A stretch of DNA of 64,000 nucleotides, taken from assembly GCA_949752795.1 (NCBI GenBank), contig OX457057.1, forward strand, positions 96,499,513 to 96,563,512, written 5' to 3'. The DNA is from Hyperoodon ampullatus (lineage: Eukaryota; Chordata; Mammalia; Artiodactyla; Ziphiidae). The notes under the pieces were generated by a model. It saw only the letters and a program-made list of their open reading frames with translations, ran no database searches and was not told the DNA's origin. Positions 39,119-50,745 of the stretch are shown piece after piece (within the stretch, counting starts at the first letter, position 1; each line of letters begins with the position of its first letter). The position numbers and the translations under genes were made by a program.

Positions 39119-39300
39119 GACTAAAGCATTGACTCTTAGTCAGAATGTCCTGGGTTCCAATCACAACTCTGCCAATTGATAGAGGCACAACCTTCAGCAA
39201 GTCACTTACCTTTTCAAAACCCGTTGGAATAATAGTACCAAACTCAAAAAATCCTTATCAGATAATTCACGGAAATCAGTCAGTTCAATTATCGGTAAAC
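39119..39300 (+). repeat. MIR SINE
   Basis: 'aagcattgactcttagtcag', 'gggttccaatcacaactctg' and 'agcaagtcacttaccttttc' follow the MIR order from its tRNA-like part. Confidence 0.75.
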
Positions 39301-40457
39301 AATAGTCATTATTATTACTTCCTCAATTTCTCAACTCAAATTGCTAGTATCCCAATACAGATTATCTTAATTTATATAAAAGAAAAAGATTTAACCCTCA
39401 GAATCAGTTATTCGTAAATCAAGAAAAATTTCTCATTAGTGGGAATACTGGAGAGATACTTTTGAACAGGAGGATCTCCCTGCCTCTCTGGGCCCTCTCT
39501 CCATACCTACATGCTTTAGAGCACAGTTTAAGAACTTCTCCTGACTTCTAAGTAGAGTCTGATGCCTGCTCTGAACCCTCCAAGACCAAAAGACTGTTCT
39601 TATTCATATTCTTAAAGGAGTAGAACAGCGTGGGGGTGATTAAGCAATTATTTCCTTGATACAATGCCTTTTTCAACTTTTTTCTTTTTGGCAGTTGTTC
39701 CCTCTTCTTTTAATTTGGCAATTTAACATCTCTAGCTAAAGATACTTCTGTAAGCCAGAACTACTATGAGTGTAACTTGCATATCTACCCTGGGGACACA
39801 TAAGGGTATTTCCAAGGTTCACTCTGCCCGGTGCCCCATGCCTTGTGGGAAATGGGGTGTGGGAGGGTGTCTTTGAAGCTGGGGCAGGCTGATCTGGATG
39901 AGAGCAAGTGACTCTTACAGCACTTTTCCTTCATAGTAAAATTCCTTAACATTTGTCATTAACTAATTTGCGGATTCTCTGTTTACTGACCTTCCCCCCT
40001 TCCTGCCCCCAACACACACACACACTGGATATTACCTCCATGATGCTGGATTTGGTCACTGCAACATATCCAGCACCTAGCACCTGGTGTGCACTTAATA
40101 AGTATCTGTTGAATAAATGAGCAAATTTAAAGTTTCCTGTGGAAGAAGATTCTCTATGTCCCTCTCTCTCCTTTGGAATAAATTCCATTTTTGGGGTAGG
40201 ATTTTAGGGGCCATTGAGGTGAGGGGGAAGGCATCAGACAGCTTTATTTCTGATGTAATTAGATTAGAGCATGTGGCCTGGATGTGTAACTACATGGACT
40301 TCCTAACGCTCCCAGACTGAAGAGACTTACCAGCACCCACCCCTCATCCCCAGCTGAATAATCAGAGGCCTCCCTGACCAGGTCAGGCCACATCATGTAT
40401 GGCAGAAATCAGATCAAAATAAGCCTGTTCTATGGACAGTCAACTCCAAAAGGAGTA
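39301..40457. other. Unassigned DNA with a short CA repeat
   Basis: No gene recognised. A (CA)n run lies at 40011-40025. 'cacctggtgtgcacttaata' near 40083 followed by 'gtatctgttgaataaatgag' is a short L2-like end. Confidence 0.45.
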
Positions 40458-40469
40458 AAGTGGAGGGAG

Positions 40470-40790
40470 TGGGCTTCCCTGGTGGCGCAGTTGTTGAGAA
40501 TCTGCCTGCTAATGCAGGGGACACGGGTTCGAGCTCTGGTCTGGGAGGACCCCACATACCGCGGAGCAACTAGGCCCGTGAGCCACAACTACTGAGCCTG
40601 CGCGTCTGTAGCCTGTGCTCCGCAACAAGAGAGGCCGCGATAGTGAGAGGCCCGCGCACCACGATGAAGAGTGGCCCCCGCTTGCCACAACTAGAGAAAG
40701 CACTCGCACAGAAACGAAGATGCAACATAACAAAAATAAATTAATTAATTAATAAACTCCTACCCCAACCTCTTCTTTAAAAAAAAAAAA
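40470..40790 (+). mobile_element. CHR-1-type SINE with TSD
   Basis: The longer SINE form: head 'gggcttccctggtggcgcag', then 'ccacaactactgagcctgcg', 'gaagagtggcccccgcttgc', a (ttaa)n tail and a later A-run. Flanked by aaagtggagg at 40458-40467 and 40791-40800. It has one unit of the 22-bp block that is tandemly expanded in the copy at 22735. Confidence 0.92.
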
Positions 40791-40800
40791 AAAGTGGAGG

Positions 40801-43091
40801 CAGGCTGGCTGAGCCACACGTGTTCAGGTCCTCCCAAAGTCAATCAAATAAGTTGCTTTCTCCCACTCCCCACACGTGGGGAGGAATGAGCTGAGCAATG
40901 GATTAAGTACAGGTCAGATGCATCATTTCATCCTGGAAAGACCCACCTCCAGCAGATCAGCAATCAGTTAGCCAAGGGTCTGGTGAGCCCCAGGCCGGGG
41001 TCGTGATGCTGAGCCTACAAAGGGCCAGCCCAGCTCAATGTGACAGGTGACCAAGAGAGGGCCCTCCAGACCTGGCCTGAGCTGCCACATCAGGAGACAG
41101 GGAAGATGTCTTCATGCTGTGAACCAGGCTGATGGCCTCCACAGTGCCACTGGAGACAGAAAGGCCACACACACACACAGCTCCTAGGGCACTGCCTAGC
41201 CAGCTTGGGAAATGTCCCCAGGTTCCCATGTAAATGTCAATGGAGCCACTCACTGGAGCAGGTGAGAGAGTGGCCACAGCCTGAAGGTCAAATGACTGCT
41301 CAGGCTTGTCTGGAAATGAGACCCTTTTCCAAGGTCCTGAAGGGTATGGAGGGAGCAGGGAGCAGGCAGGGCCTACACACTCAGTCAGTCCTCAGCAAGT
41401 CAGTCCTCAGCCTCCTTCTCTAATGCCCCTCGTTCCCCTCCCTTCCTTCTGGTACCTCATCTCTCTGCCTAAATTTCCCAGTGCTCTTGTACCTCTGGCT
41501 TCCCAGAGCCCACCCAGACCTGCCCTCCCTGAAGTGTCCCCAAAAATCACAAAATTAAGTCTCTGCTTTTCCCATAATTATTCCCATTCCCAAAATTCAA
41601 TCTCCCTCAAGGAAGTTACACTAGATATTAGGAAGAAAACATATCATCGAGTTAATTTACACAAAGGTTCCCCTTTTTAGGTCCAAAACACAATTTAGTA
41701 GAATTTCACCCGCAGGTGTGTCCCCTCTTTGCCTCTGCATGTGATCACCTCTGAATGTAATTTCTGGGATGTTGCAGCAAGTTGCAATCCCATGGGACAC
41801 TAATCTTGCACTGAAGCTGACACTGATGATAGCAGAATAGAAGAAGAAAGGAATCTGGGTCCTTGATGACATAATTGAGTTGATGATTGTGACATGCCTG
41901 GAGCCTGCCTGCCCTTATCTTCCTATAGATTTCTTGTCATGTAATACAGTAATTTCTTATTACTGTATTACTTATTACTAAATTCCCCCAGGATTAGGGG
42001 GAGTGTGTAAATCAAGCAAATGTAAGATCAGATTCTGGCTTTATTTAAAATTTCAATATTTTGCTCATTGTGAATTTTTTGCATTAATGTTGACTTTTTT
42101 AAACATTGCATTTAAATGGTATTAGTCTTTATTACTGACTTTTTTGGTGCCCTCCCCCAAATTTGCACCCAAGGCGAGTCCCTCAGTTACTTTACCCTAG
42201 TCCTGGCCCTGCTACTTTTTGTTGTAACTTTTGTTACTCACAGCAAAAATCATCATCAGAATGAAAAAAGTGGGGGGCAGAATTTGATAAAAGCTGTTAA
42301 GGAAATTGGTTATCCATACGAGGTAAATGTTGAAGTGAAGTTCTAACTTTAGACAGGCCTGGGTAAATGCCTACGTGCTAAACCTGCATTGCAGGAAGGA
42401 GGGAGAGCAAATGCATGGAGGTGAGTTACTGAGCCACCGCCCTACAACCAAAACAGCTCACTGCTTGGTCTCACAGGACGTCTCCAAAAAGGTGACATGA
42501 AAGCACTGTGTCTTGGAACTCCACAGAGGAGCATGGACAAGCAATATAAAGGCTGGTTTTCCCCTTCCCCTCTTCTCTTTCTTGGTAGAAGTCCACCTGC
42601 TGGGGCTTTGACTCCCTCACACTCCCTGGTTGTGTGTCCCTCCAGGCAGCCTCTGCAGAAGTTCCAAGCCTCCCCAGGTCCCATCTACTCAGGGTGCAGG
42701 TATGACGGACTCTCCTTCTCAGTCAGTGCCACACAAGAGCTCCTTAATCTATGGCCTCAGTGGCCATGGCTTTATAACCATGAGAGCAAAGAGAACCATT
42801 GCCAGGGTAACTCTGGCCAGGAAACAGGGCAGGTAGCCAGATCCAGGCAGAGCCAAGGAGATTTGAAATGGCACATAAACTGGCTCTGCTACAAATCTTC
42901 GCCTCCCATTTTACACAAAAATAATTCCCAGGGCATTAAAGACTTAACTATTCTTCAAAGAACAATAAACTACAAAAATACTAGAGGAAAATAAAAGAGC
43001 ATAGCTGTATTATCTGCTTAAACAAGATGAAAAAAGAAAAATTATAAGAAAAATCATTATCAATTGTACTAAGAATTAAGCTTTTTATAAA
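40801..43091. other. Unassigned DNA with a perfect hairpin
   Basis: No gene recognised in 2.3 kb. A perfect 12-bp inverted repeat (gtaatacagtaa, 7-base loop) is at 41941-41971. 42090-42230 ('ggtgccctcccccaaatttg', 'cacccaaggcgagtccctca') looks like an old transposon remnant of unnamed family. Confidence 0.45.
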
Positions 43092-43303
43092 CAGTGGTTC
43101 TCAACTGGGGGTAATTTTGCCTCTCGGGGGACATTTGGTGATATATTTTCCCTGCCCAAACTGGGGAAGTGAGGTGGGATACCATTGGCATCTAACGCCC
43201 TGAAACCAGGGATGCTGCTACACGTCCTACAATGTCCAGGACAGCCCTCACAACAGAGACTTATCCAGCCCAGTCTGTCAGTAGTGCCAAGGCTGAGAAA
43301 CCC
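43092..43303 (+). repeat. MER5A-like hAT MITE
   Basis: Starts cagtggttctcaactggggg and ends ggctgagaaaccc. Internal landmarks are 'ccagggatgctgctacacgt', 'cctacaatgtccaggacagc' and 'gtcagtagtgccaaggctga', as in MER5A. Confidence 0.88.
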
Positions 43304-43913
43304 AACCATAAACAAGGTTAACAGACAAGTTAAAGACAGAGAAAAGCTGTTTGGCATATATGTCCCCAATAAAAGATTAGAGTCTACTATGTAGAGAGAC
43401 TTACAAATCAATAAGAAAAAAAAGTCAACAGAAAAATGAGATATTCCTCATCCTTTCAATTGGTTAAAGTTTTAAAAATCTAACAATATCAAGTGATAAT
43501 GAGAATTTAGGAAGACTCTCATATACAGCTGGCAACCATGTAAACAGCTGCCCAGTACAGCAAGTTATTTGACAGAATATTTTTCAGATTTGAAATGTTG
43601 ATATCCCACTAACGGAACGTCAGCAAATGTGAGGTGTGCCTTTATTAGATCCATTCCTGAGAACACAGGTGTGAGAGCCTCTTGGCATCTTCCTGATGAT
43701 GGGATTTGGAGCTCTCTTTAACTTAACTTCAACCATGCAGACAAGAATAAAACAGAAGGAAGGCATGTGATTGGCCATGTGGATAAAGCCATCTTTCTAC
43801 CTGAACTGTTCACCTTGCAACTATTATGTGAGAGAATATAAATGTCTATTTTCTTTAATCAGCTGTATTTGGGGTCCTCTTTGCTGAAGTAGTTTGCTTT
43901 TACCCAACTAACA

Positions 43914-44096
43914 CAGTTGACCCTTGACCAACATGAGGGTTAAGGGGGCCAACCCCCCTGCAGGATCTCACATCCATAGTTCCACATCCAGGGATTCATG
44001 TACTTATTTACATATTTTCTGGTACACGTTTAGTGAAAAAATCCACATATAAGTAGACCCGTGTGGTTCAAACCCAGGTTGCTCAAGGGTCAACTG
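43914..44096 (+). repeat. Tigger-like MITE with perfect terminal repeats
   Basis: The ends cagttgacccttga and tcaagggtcaactg are perfect 14-bp inverted repeats. The interior ('cacatccatagttccacatc', 'ggttcaaacccaggttgctc') matches the Tigger-type element. The right flank is TA; the left flank is CA, so one target base has changed. Confidence 0.85.
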
Positions 44097-44386
44097 TACA
44101 ATGTAGGTGTGTGCAGTGTGTGTAAAAGCACAGAGAAAGATCTGGAAGACTACACACAAAGCTCATAGTAGTTTCCTCTGGGCTGGGGGATGGGTTTGAG
44201 ATCAGTGGTCAAAGAACTCTTTCTGCGATGTTTCTATTTTAAATAAGAGAAGGTATTCACACACTGTGCATTTTTAAAGATATCTTTTAAAAAGAAGTGA
44301 CCAAGATTATGTTGCCAAAACCCATTCAACAAATGGTAACTACTGTTGGTAAGAGGCAGGTACAAGGTAACTGAGAGTGTACACCT

Positions 44387-44610
44387 TGTTCTCAGGAGAG
44401 CCAGGTCTGCAGGCACGTTCCAAAGTCTGCTGCCGGACCTTGGTCAAGTTGCTTCATCTCTGAGACTAAGTTTCTTCAGGCACAAAACAAGGACAATACT
44501 GCTTCCCTCACATGGCTGTTGTGAGGAATAAAGGAGATAAAGTATGTAAAATTCTTAGAACGGTGCCTGTCATTTGGAAAGCATTCAATAAATCGAAGCT
44601 ATTATTATTA
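44387..44610 (+). repeat. MIR SINE
   Basis: 'cggaccttggtcaagttgct', 'ggctgttgtgaggaataaag' and 'tagaacggtgcctgtcattt' then 'gcattcaataaatcgaagct' give nearly a full MIR order. Confidence 0.85.
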
Positions 44611-44734
44611 TTAGGATATGTGTGAAAAGCAAAAGAAGAGCTCTCTGATTTACTAGAAACATATTTGTGAAAATAAAAATGAAAGGGTTATATAGCTGGC
44701 AATGAAGGACAGAAACAAAATTTAGTTCCATTCA

Positions 44735-45245
44735 CATGCATGTGTTGAGCACCTATTATGTGCTAGAGGAGTACGACCTAGTCTCCTGCCCCTAAGAAGC
44801 TCAGAGTCTAGTTGTGGAGACAGATGAAACTAAACCTGTAAATATGATGTAGAACCTCTAATCTATGCAAAAAGAGAAATTGGCCGTGCCTTCTATAGTT
44901 CATTAGAGAGACTGGAATAGGAGGGCTTTCAAAGGGAAGATAATAGAAAACATGAATAGAAGTTTCAGAGGCAGAAAAAGTCAGGACAAGGCAGTATGGG
45001 CAAGCAGAAGCCATGTGCAAACAGACGAAACAGGGCACCACCACCGTTTGCTGGAATCTAGACATGAAAGTAGTAGCAGGAGTGAGAAAGAAGACTCTAG
45101 AGGCATCAGAGGCCCAAACAGGGAGGCTTTGAATGCCGCCTTTAAGATCTAGCAGCAGGATGGAGGGTGGATATGAAAGGAGCAAAGCTGGGAAGCAGGA
45201 GAAAAAGGAGGGAGCTATTGCTGAAATTAGAGCAATGAACACAGT
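44735..45245 (-). repeat. L2 LINE, reverse orientation
   Basis: 'gttgagcacctattatgtgc', 'taagaagctcagagtctagt' and 'tgtggagacagatgaaac' open the reverse L2 3' end. Diverged L2 text continues ('gtatgggcaagcagaagcca', 'gagaaagaagactctagagg'). Confidence 0.65.
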
Positions 45246-45250
45246 AAGAG

Positions 45251-46225
45251 CAAAAGGGACCCAGAAGAGAAGCTATAGAAGCAGCAAAATAGAAAGTAAT
45301 TGATGCATTGGACATGGGGGAAAAGAAAAAGGAAGAAGCTGAGGATGGCCATCCGGTTTCTAGCCAGCATGACTGGTTGTATCTCTAAAACACAGAGCTC
45401 AGGAGGTGGAGGAGAGAGCCGTGCAGCAGGTCTATTTATAAGTTCGGCGTAAGGACAAGCCAGCCGATTGCTGCGCTGCCAGGTCTGAGGGTGTGCATGC
45501 TTGGGTGGCATCACCAGATACTGGAGCGTGATGCTGGACAAGGCAGCTACTGGCCTCTGCTCTCCACTGAACCCTGGAAATGGCATCTACCTCATGGCCC
45601 ATGACCAAGTGCTTAAATATGTCCGAGAATGGCCCAACTCACGTCTAAATGCAGCTCTGTCATTCATGAGCATTTCTGTTTTCATTTAAACCTCATCAGC
45701 TGCCAGGGTTGCAGAGACAGAAGATGGAAATGGGTTATCCTGTATTAGAGTCCCTGGTATCCGAGTGCCTAATGTTTAATATTTTCAATTAAATCATGAG
45801 GAAATAGTTATGCAAACCATAATTTTGCCATCCACAGGGAAATTATTAGCTTATTATCCTTAAGAGGCTTGTACCAGGGCATCTAAATCTTTAGATAAGG
45901 AGCTAATTTAATTTTAGTTCCCCTTCTGCTAAGATTTCATACTCTGGGATAATATATACAAAAAAGGGAAAACATGTGAGGTCTCTGGGTCAAGAATACT
46001 AGTATGATTATTAATGAGTAGAAATTTAGCTGTTTTACTTCTTAAAACTCTAAAGTTCCTTCTCACACACTATCTCATTTATTCTTAAAGATAATATAAA
46101 GCAAAAATTCCAAAAACAATATAGCTAAGTTATACGTGAGGCAAACTGCATTTGGGGAAAAGTCTTATTTTTGTATGTGTATATTACCAAGCTTATAACA
46201 CTGAATTATAGAGTTCTGTGGCTGA
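45251..46225. other. Unassigned AT-rich DNA
   Basis: No gene recognised. The minus-strand ORF at 45227-45586 (119 codons) has no known similarity that I can see. Confidence 0.45.
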
Positions 46226-46229
46226 AATA

Positions 46230-46350
46230 GACCATTCCAGAGAGCATCACTTGTTTTAAAGGTGAAACAAAGGCTCAGAGCAGATAAATAGCTTAGTGAA
46301 GTTCACACAGTTGAGTTGTAGCAAAGAAAGGACTAGTTTCCAGGTTTTCT
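46230..46350 (-). repeat. MIR SINE fragment, reverse
   Basis: 'aggtgaaacaaaggctcaga', 'gaagttcacacagttgagtt' and 'aaaggactagtttccaggtt' follow the reverse MIR middle. Confidence 0.65.
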
Positions 46351-46589
46351 ATCATCCATCTAGCATTCTCTTCTCCACCTCATCCTATTTCCATTACTGA
46401 CAACTATTCATTCTTTTAAAATGCAGGTTTCAATTTTAAAACTAAAAAGTTTTCATTATCCCTAGTTAGCCAAACCCATCTCCCTTATTCTATAATATCT
46501 CTACCCACTGGCTTTAACCTCTGCTTTCCACTGGTTTTTCTAAAGTTCATAAACTTATCACCCTTAAAAATGAAAGAACATGCCTCTGA

Positions 46590-46668
46590 TCCTGCCTCCC
46601 CCTCAAGCTCCCTCCTCCCCCTCCTCCCCCTCAAGCTCCCTCCTCCCCCTCCTCCCTTCACAGCCCAG
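46590..46668. repeat. Two-copy 28-bp minisatellite in a C/T-rich tract
   Basis: 'cctcaagctccctcctcccc' occurs twice with a 28-base period (46601 and 46629). ORFs through it are composition artefacts. Confidence 0.8.
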
Positions 46669-47099
46669 CTTTCTGAGCGAAGGTCCACACTCACGCTCTC
46701 CTCTTCCTTCCCCCCATTCTTTCCTCAGCCCACTGCCATCTGGAGCCTGCTGCTGCCGCTCCCAGAAACTCTTCTCACTGCAGTCACTCAGGATCTCACA
46801 CCTGGCAATGCCCAAGGACCTGTCCTTGCTGGACGTCCCTGCTGCACGTGACGGTGTTGGCCATGTCTTCCTTTGTGAAAAACTGTCTCATCCTGGGCTC
46901 TGTGATGCCAGCTTTTCGGTGCTGCCTTCCTTCCTTCTCAGTCTCCCTCATGGGCGCTCTGCTTTTATGAGTAGGCAGGGCTGTGAGGCATGGGTGAGTG
47001 GACCTGGCAAGGAGCGGAAGGGAGACACAACCATCCTCAGATACAGCTCCTCTCGACATCCTGCAGCCACCACCCCAACTCAGTAGTCCTGCCTTTCCT

Positions 47100-47200
47100 T
47101 CCTTCATTGATTCACTCAACAAGTATTTGTCAAGCACCAACCATATGCCAAATACTGTACTTGACCCTGGGGATGCAGCTATGAAAGATGAGAGTGTAGT
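47100..47200 (-). repeat. L2 LINE 3' end, reverse
   Basis: 'gattcactcaacaagtattt', 'gtcaagcaccaaccatatgc' and 'ccctggggatgcagctatga' are the reverse L2 3' end. Confidence 0.8.
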
Positions 47201-47254
47201 TTCTCTGCCTGCAGTTTGTACCGGCCTCCAATTCACTCCCCTCTAACCCATCCA

Positions 47255-47800
47255 TCTTCTGGAAAGATCTGGCAGGTCCTGTCACTCCCTTCTGATGAAA
47301 TCACTCCAATGGCTGGCTCTCTTTTGAAGCCCAGCTCCTCAGCATGACATATATCTGGTTTTAATCTATCTGTCTAGCCGTTCTCCACAGCAAACACTCC
47401 AATCACACAGAACAACTCACAATTTCCCAAACACACACACCCTTTCATGCCTCTTTGCCTTTATATACTCTGCCTCTCTCTCTCTCTCTCTCTCTCTCTA
47501 GAACACCCTTACTTACCTTCTTTGTGTGGCAAAATTCGCTTCATCCTTCAAAACTGAGCAAAAATGTCATCTCCCCTATGATGCCTTGTCAACACCCCAT
47601 CTGTTGTTCCCATTGTACAAAGTCCTTAAATCACTTATCACTTTAAATTGAAATTGTTTTTTCATGTCAGCCTTTTCAATAGACTGTGAGCTCTGAGAAC
47701 AAAAACTACATATTATTTATTTTCACACATGCCTAATGCCTAGCAAAGTCCCTGGTAGACAGTTATTAACACAGACACCAACAAAAACATGTTGAATTAA
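47255..47800 (+). repeat. L2 LINE 3' region
   Basis: 'gtcactcccttctgatgaaa', 'cttcatccttcaaaactgag', 'aaatgtcatctcccctatga' and 'cctagcaaagtccctggtag' follow the plus L2 3' end. A (CT)13 microsatellite (47474-47499) lies inside it. Confidence 0.82.
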
Positions 47801-49769
47801 TTACTCTATTTTCAGTGGTACCACAAATCCTCGGTACTTGTGCATCCCGTCAACATTTAATATGTCTTGGGTTGATTTCATGTTCTTTACCATTGTCTAC
47901 ATCTCACTACTTCTTTTTGTTCTATTTATGTACTTCAAGAGGAGAAGGCAAAACCTGACATCTTTTCTTATCCCTCAGGCTCCTCTTCTTTATTAAATTG
48001 AAACCAAACTTCTTAAACCACAAAAGACTTTTGGTTCAAGCCCCTCCTCCTGTAGATAGCAATGAGGACAGATTTCCTTTCACTGGATTTGATTTATTCC
48101 TTCATAATGGAATAAAGATCAACTTCATGGAAATGGTACATACAACCAGAGGAAATGCAATGACTAATGAGTGAGATATTACATAACAAAACAGCTTAAT
48201 TGGCTATTCTTGATTTAAAAAGCACAGCCTCTATAGTTCACAATGTTTAATTTCCTTTCATTCTTTCTAGTTTTGTCATTGTGTAGTAATTACTACATAC
48301 CCCTCTTTGAAAATCATGCCTTCTGCTCATCCTATTCCTGCCCTTGTAAATGAACCACACCCACACACTAGACCTCATTGGGATTGAATTAAAAAGTCAC
48401 TGCACAAGAAAGCAGGTCATTGCTCTGCCTCCAGGACGCTGTCCCCTCCCCTGCCCCCTTGTGCATCCCATTATTTCTCCCACTCAGTGTTTAGGTTCCT
48501 TCACACTCCCACATTTGGGGTTTGTACCATGGCCTCATACTTTCTTACCAACCATGAATCGATAATTCTGTTTGGACTAGCTGTCCCTCCCCCCCATAAT
48601 AGCCCCCAGCAGTGCCCTGCCTCAGGTCACAGAGAAGCACCCTTGGAAGCACAAGCTTCAAGGAGCACCTCCCCCACCCCAACAGGGGAGGAAGATTGAC
48701 AGGTGTCATTGCTGAGCACAGTCCTACCTGCACACTTTTTAAACTCCCCCCTCATCACCTTCTTGCAAACCGTAGCCTCATAAAAGTCTACCACCCCAGC
48801 CTCTCCCATCCTCCCCTCTCCTACTCCAGCCTCTCTCTCCCATGAGGACACCACGTAACCAAACCAAAAAATAAATCCACCAATGATAACAAGTGCTACA
48901 AACTATACTAAAAAAAAAAAAAAAAAAAAAAAAAGACAGACAGCACCCTAGGATGAATGGTAAAAGCAAAGCTATACAGGCAAAATCACACAAAGAAGCA
49001 TACGTATACACACTCACAAAAAGAGAGAAAGAGAAAAAATATATTTATCTTTTGGGAAGTCTGAGGTCTTCTGCCAGCATTCAGTGGGTGTTCTGTAGGA
49101 GTAGTTCCACATATAGATATTTTTCTGATGTATTTGTGGGGAGGAAGGTGATCATGTCTTACTCCTCCGCCATCTTGAAGTTCTCTCCCACACCCACCTC
49201 TTGTTAAACCCCATCCCACCGAAGGCCCTGCCATCTGACAACTTATTCACTAGCTCTCATTCATTAAAGACTTTAGGTAGCTGGATCATGAGAAATTGTC
49301 AGCTCTCCCAACTGTTTCTCTCTCAGATTTATAACTCAAAATCTCTGTCTGACCCACCCTCTCTCCTCTCAATTTATATGCCAATCACTTCCACCATCTT
49401 TGTTTTGAAAATTCATTAGGACCTCTGGTCCAACAGCCCACACACTGCTATGCATCCATCTCCTCCTTTCCCCTTTCTCTGCTTTGACTCCACGCTCCTG
49501 ACATCAACAATTCCCTCTCCAGTATTTGCAATTTCCTTTCTGGTCTGCACTTTCACAGCACCTGCCCAGTTAAACCCTACGTGGTGAATCAAGCTATGTG
49601 CTTTCTTGGTGCTTACATTAGGAACATAAATACTGGAGAAAATCACGTGTGGGAGGGCAGGATTTTCTTTTCTGTCACCCACTTATCTTCTTCCTCTCAT
49701 TGTCCAGGTGACCTTCATGAAGGGAAAGCTAACAGTCCATCCTCAGTCCTCACCTTATTTGGCTTCTAA
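47801..49769. other. Unassigned DNA with a 25-base A-run
   Basis: No gene recognised. A25 at 48910-48934 has no recognisable retroposed sequence before it. The stretch 49200-49769 may be an eroded 5' continuation of the L2 at 49770. Confidence 0.45.
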
Positions 49770-50485
49770 CACAGCCCATGTTTCAGATTTTCCTCTAACC
49801 TCACTGTTACTCCTTCTCATCACCTGGACTGCTTCCTCCTCGTCTCTTCGACCTCTTACTAGACGGGAGCACCCAGCTTCAGTCTTCATCCCTTGTCATC
49901 TCCTCCTTATCTCTACTCACTTCTCTGATAATTAGCTTCTGGCTTTAAATACCACCTGGATGCTGTTGACTCTCAATGTCTATGTCTACCTCTCCCCTGA
50001 ATTCCAGATAGGCCTTTTTGAATTTTGCCTTAGATATCTCAGAGGCATCTCAAATTTCAAATGCTTCAAACCCAGTTCTCTACCTGCCCACTCAGCCCCA
50101 CCTTTTTTGGTATTAACATAGTCTTTCCATCTCGATAAAAGGCAACTTCATCGTTCTATCTTTCTTGGGTCAAAAACTTAGTCATCCTTGGGCTTCCCTG
50201 GTGGCGCAGTGGTTGAGAGTCCGCCTGCCGATGCAGGGGACACGGGTTCGTGCCCCGGTCTGGGAAGATCCCACATGCCGTGGAGCGGCTGGGCCCGTGA
50301 GCCATGGCCGCTGGGCCTGTGCGTCCGGAGCCTGTGCTCCGCAACGGGAGAGGCCACAACAGTGTGAGGCCCACATAACGCAAAAAAAAAACCAAAAACT
50401 TAGTCATCCTTGACTCAACAATTTCCTTTAAACCTCTGTCTAATCTGTCATCTAATCCTATCAGCTCTCTATCCTGCTCTCCTCT
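49770..50485 (+). repeat. L2 LINE ORF region, split by a SINE
   Basis: 'ttccctctaacctcactg'-type opening, then 'ggctttaaataccacctgga', 'cctctcccctgaattccaga', 'ggcatctcaaatttcaaatg', and after the SINE 'taatctgtcatctaatccta'. This is one continuous L2 segment around the SINE at 50191-50392. Confidence 0.82.
50191..50392 (+). mobile_element. CHR-2-type SINE with 20-bp TSD
   Basis: Full-length SINE flanked by a perfect 20-bp duplication, caaaaacttagtcatccttg, at 50171-50190 and 50393-50412. The intact repeat and near-consensus body suggest a recent insertion. Confidence 0.97.
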
Positions 50486-50584
50486 ATGTAGGAGGCCGGA
50501 GAACATTACCCTTTATTTATAGTCCTTTCATCTCAACCATTAATGACATCATTTAAATGCAGTGGTCAGAAGGAAACAAGTTTG

Positions 50585-50745
50585 CTGTGGTTCTCAACCT
50601 TGGCTGCACACTGGAATCATTGCGGGGGCGGGGGGGTGAGGCAGTGCCTGTATCCCACCTGCAGAGATTCTCATTTAATTGGTCTGGGGTATGGCATACC
50701 GCTCCTGGCCCCCACCCAGGTGATTCTAATGTGCAGTCAAGTTTT
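50585..50745 (+). repeat. hAT MITE (MER20/MER5-like)
   Basis: 'gtggttctcaaccttggctg', 'ggaatcattg', 'attggtctggggtatggcat' and 'caggtgattctaatgtgcag' follow the MER20-type order. The family name is from memory. Confidence 0.65.

Noticed and set aside
46471..46500. Short match to the reverse of an ACMSD peptide (R-I-R-E-M-D)
   Set aside because: Only about 15 bases agree; flanking codons and splice sites do not fit.
48910..48934. A25 run considered as the tail of a retrocopy
   Set aside because: No recognisable retroposed sequence precedes it and I found no flanking target duplication.
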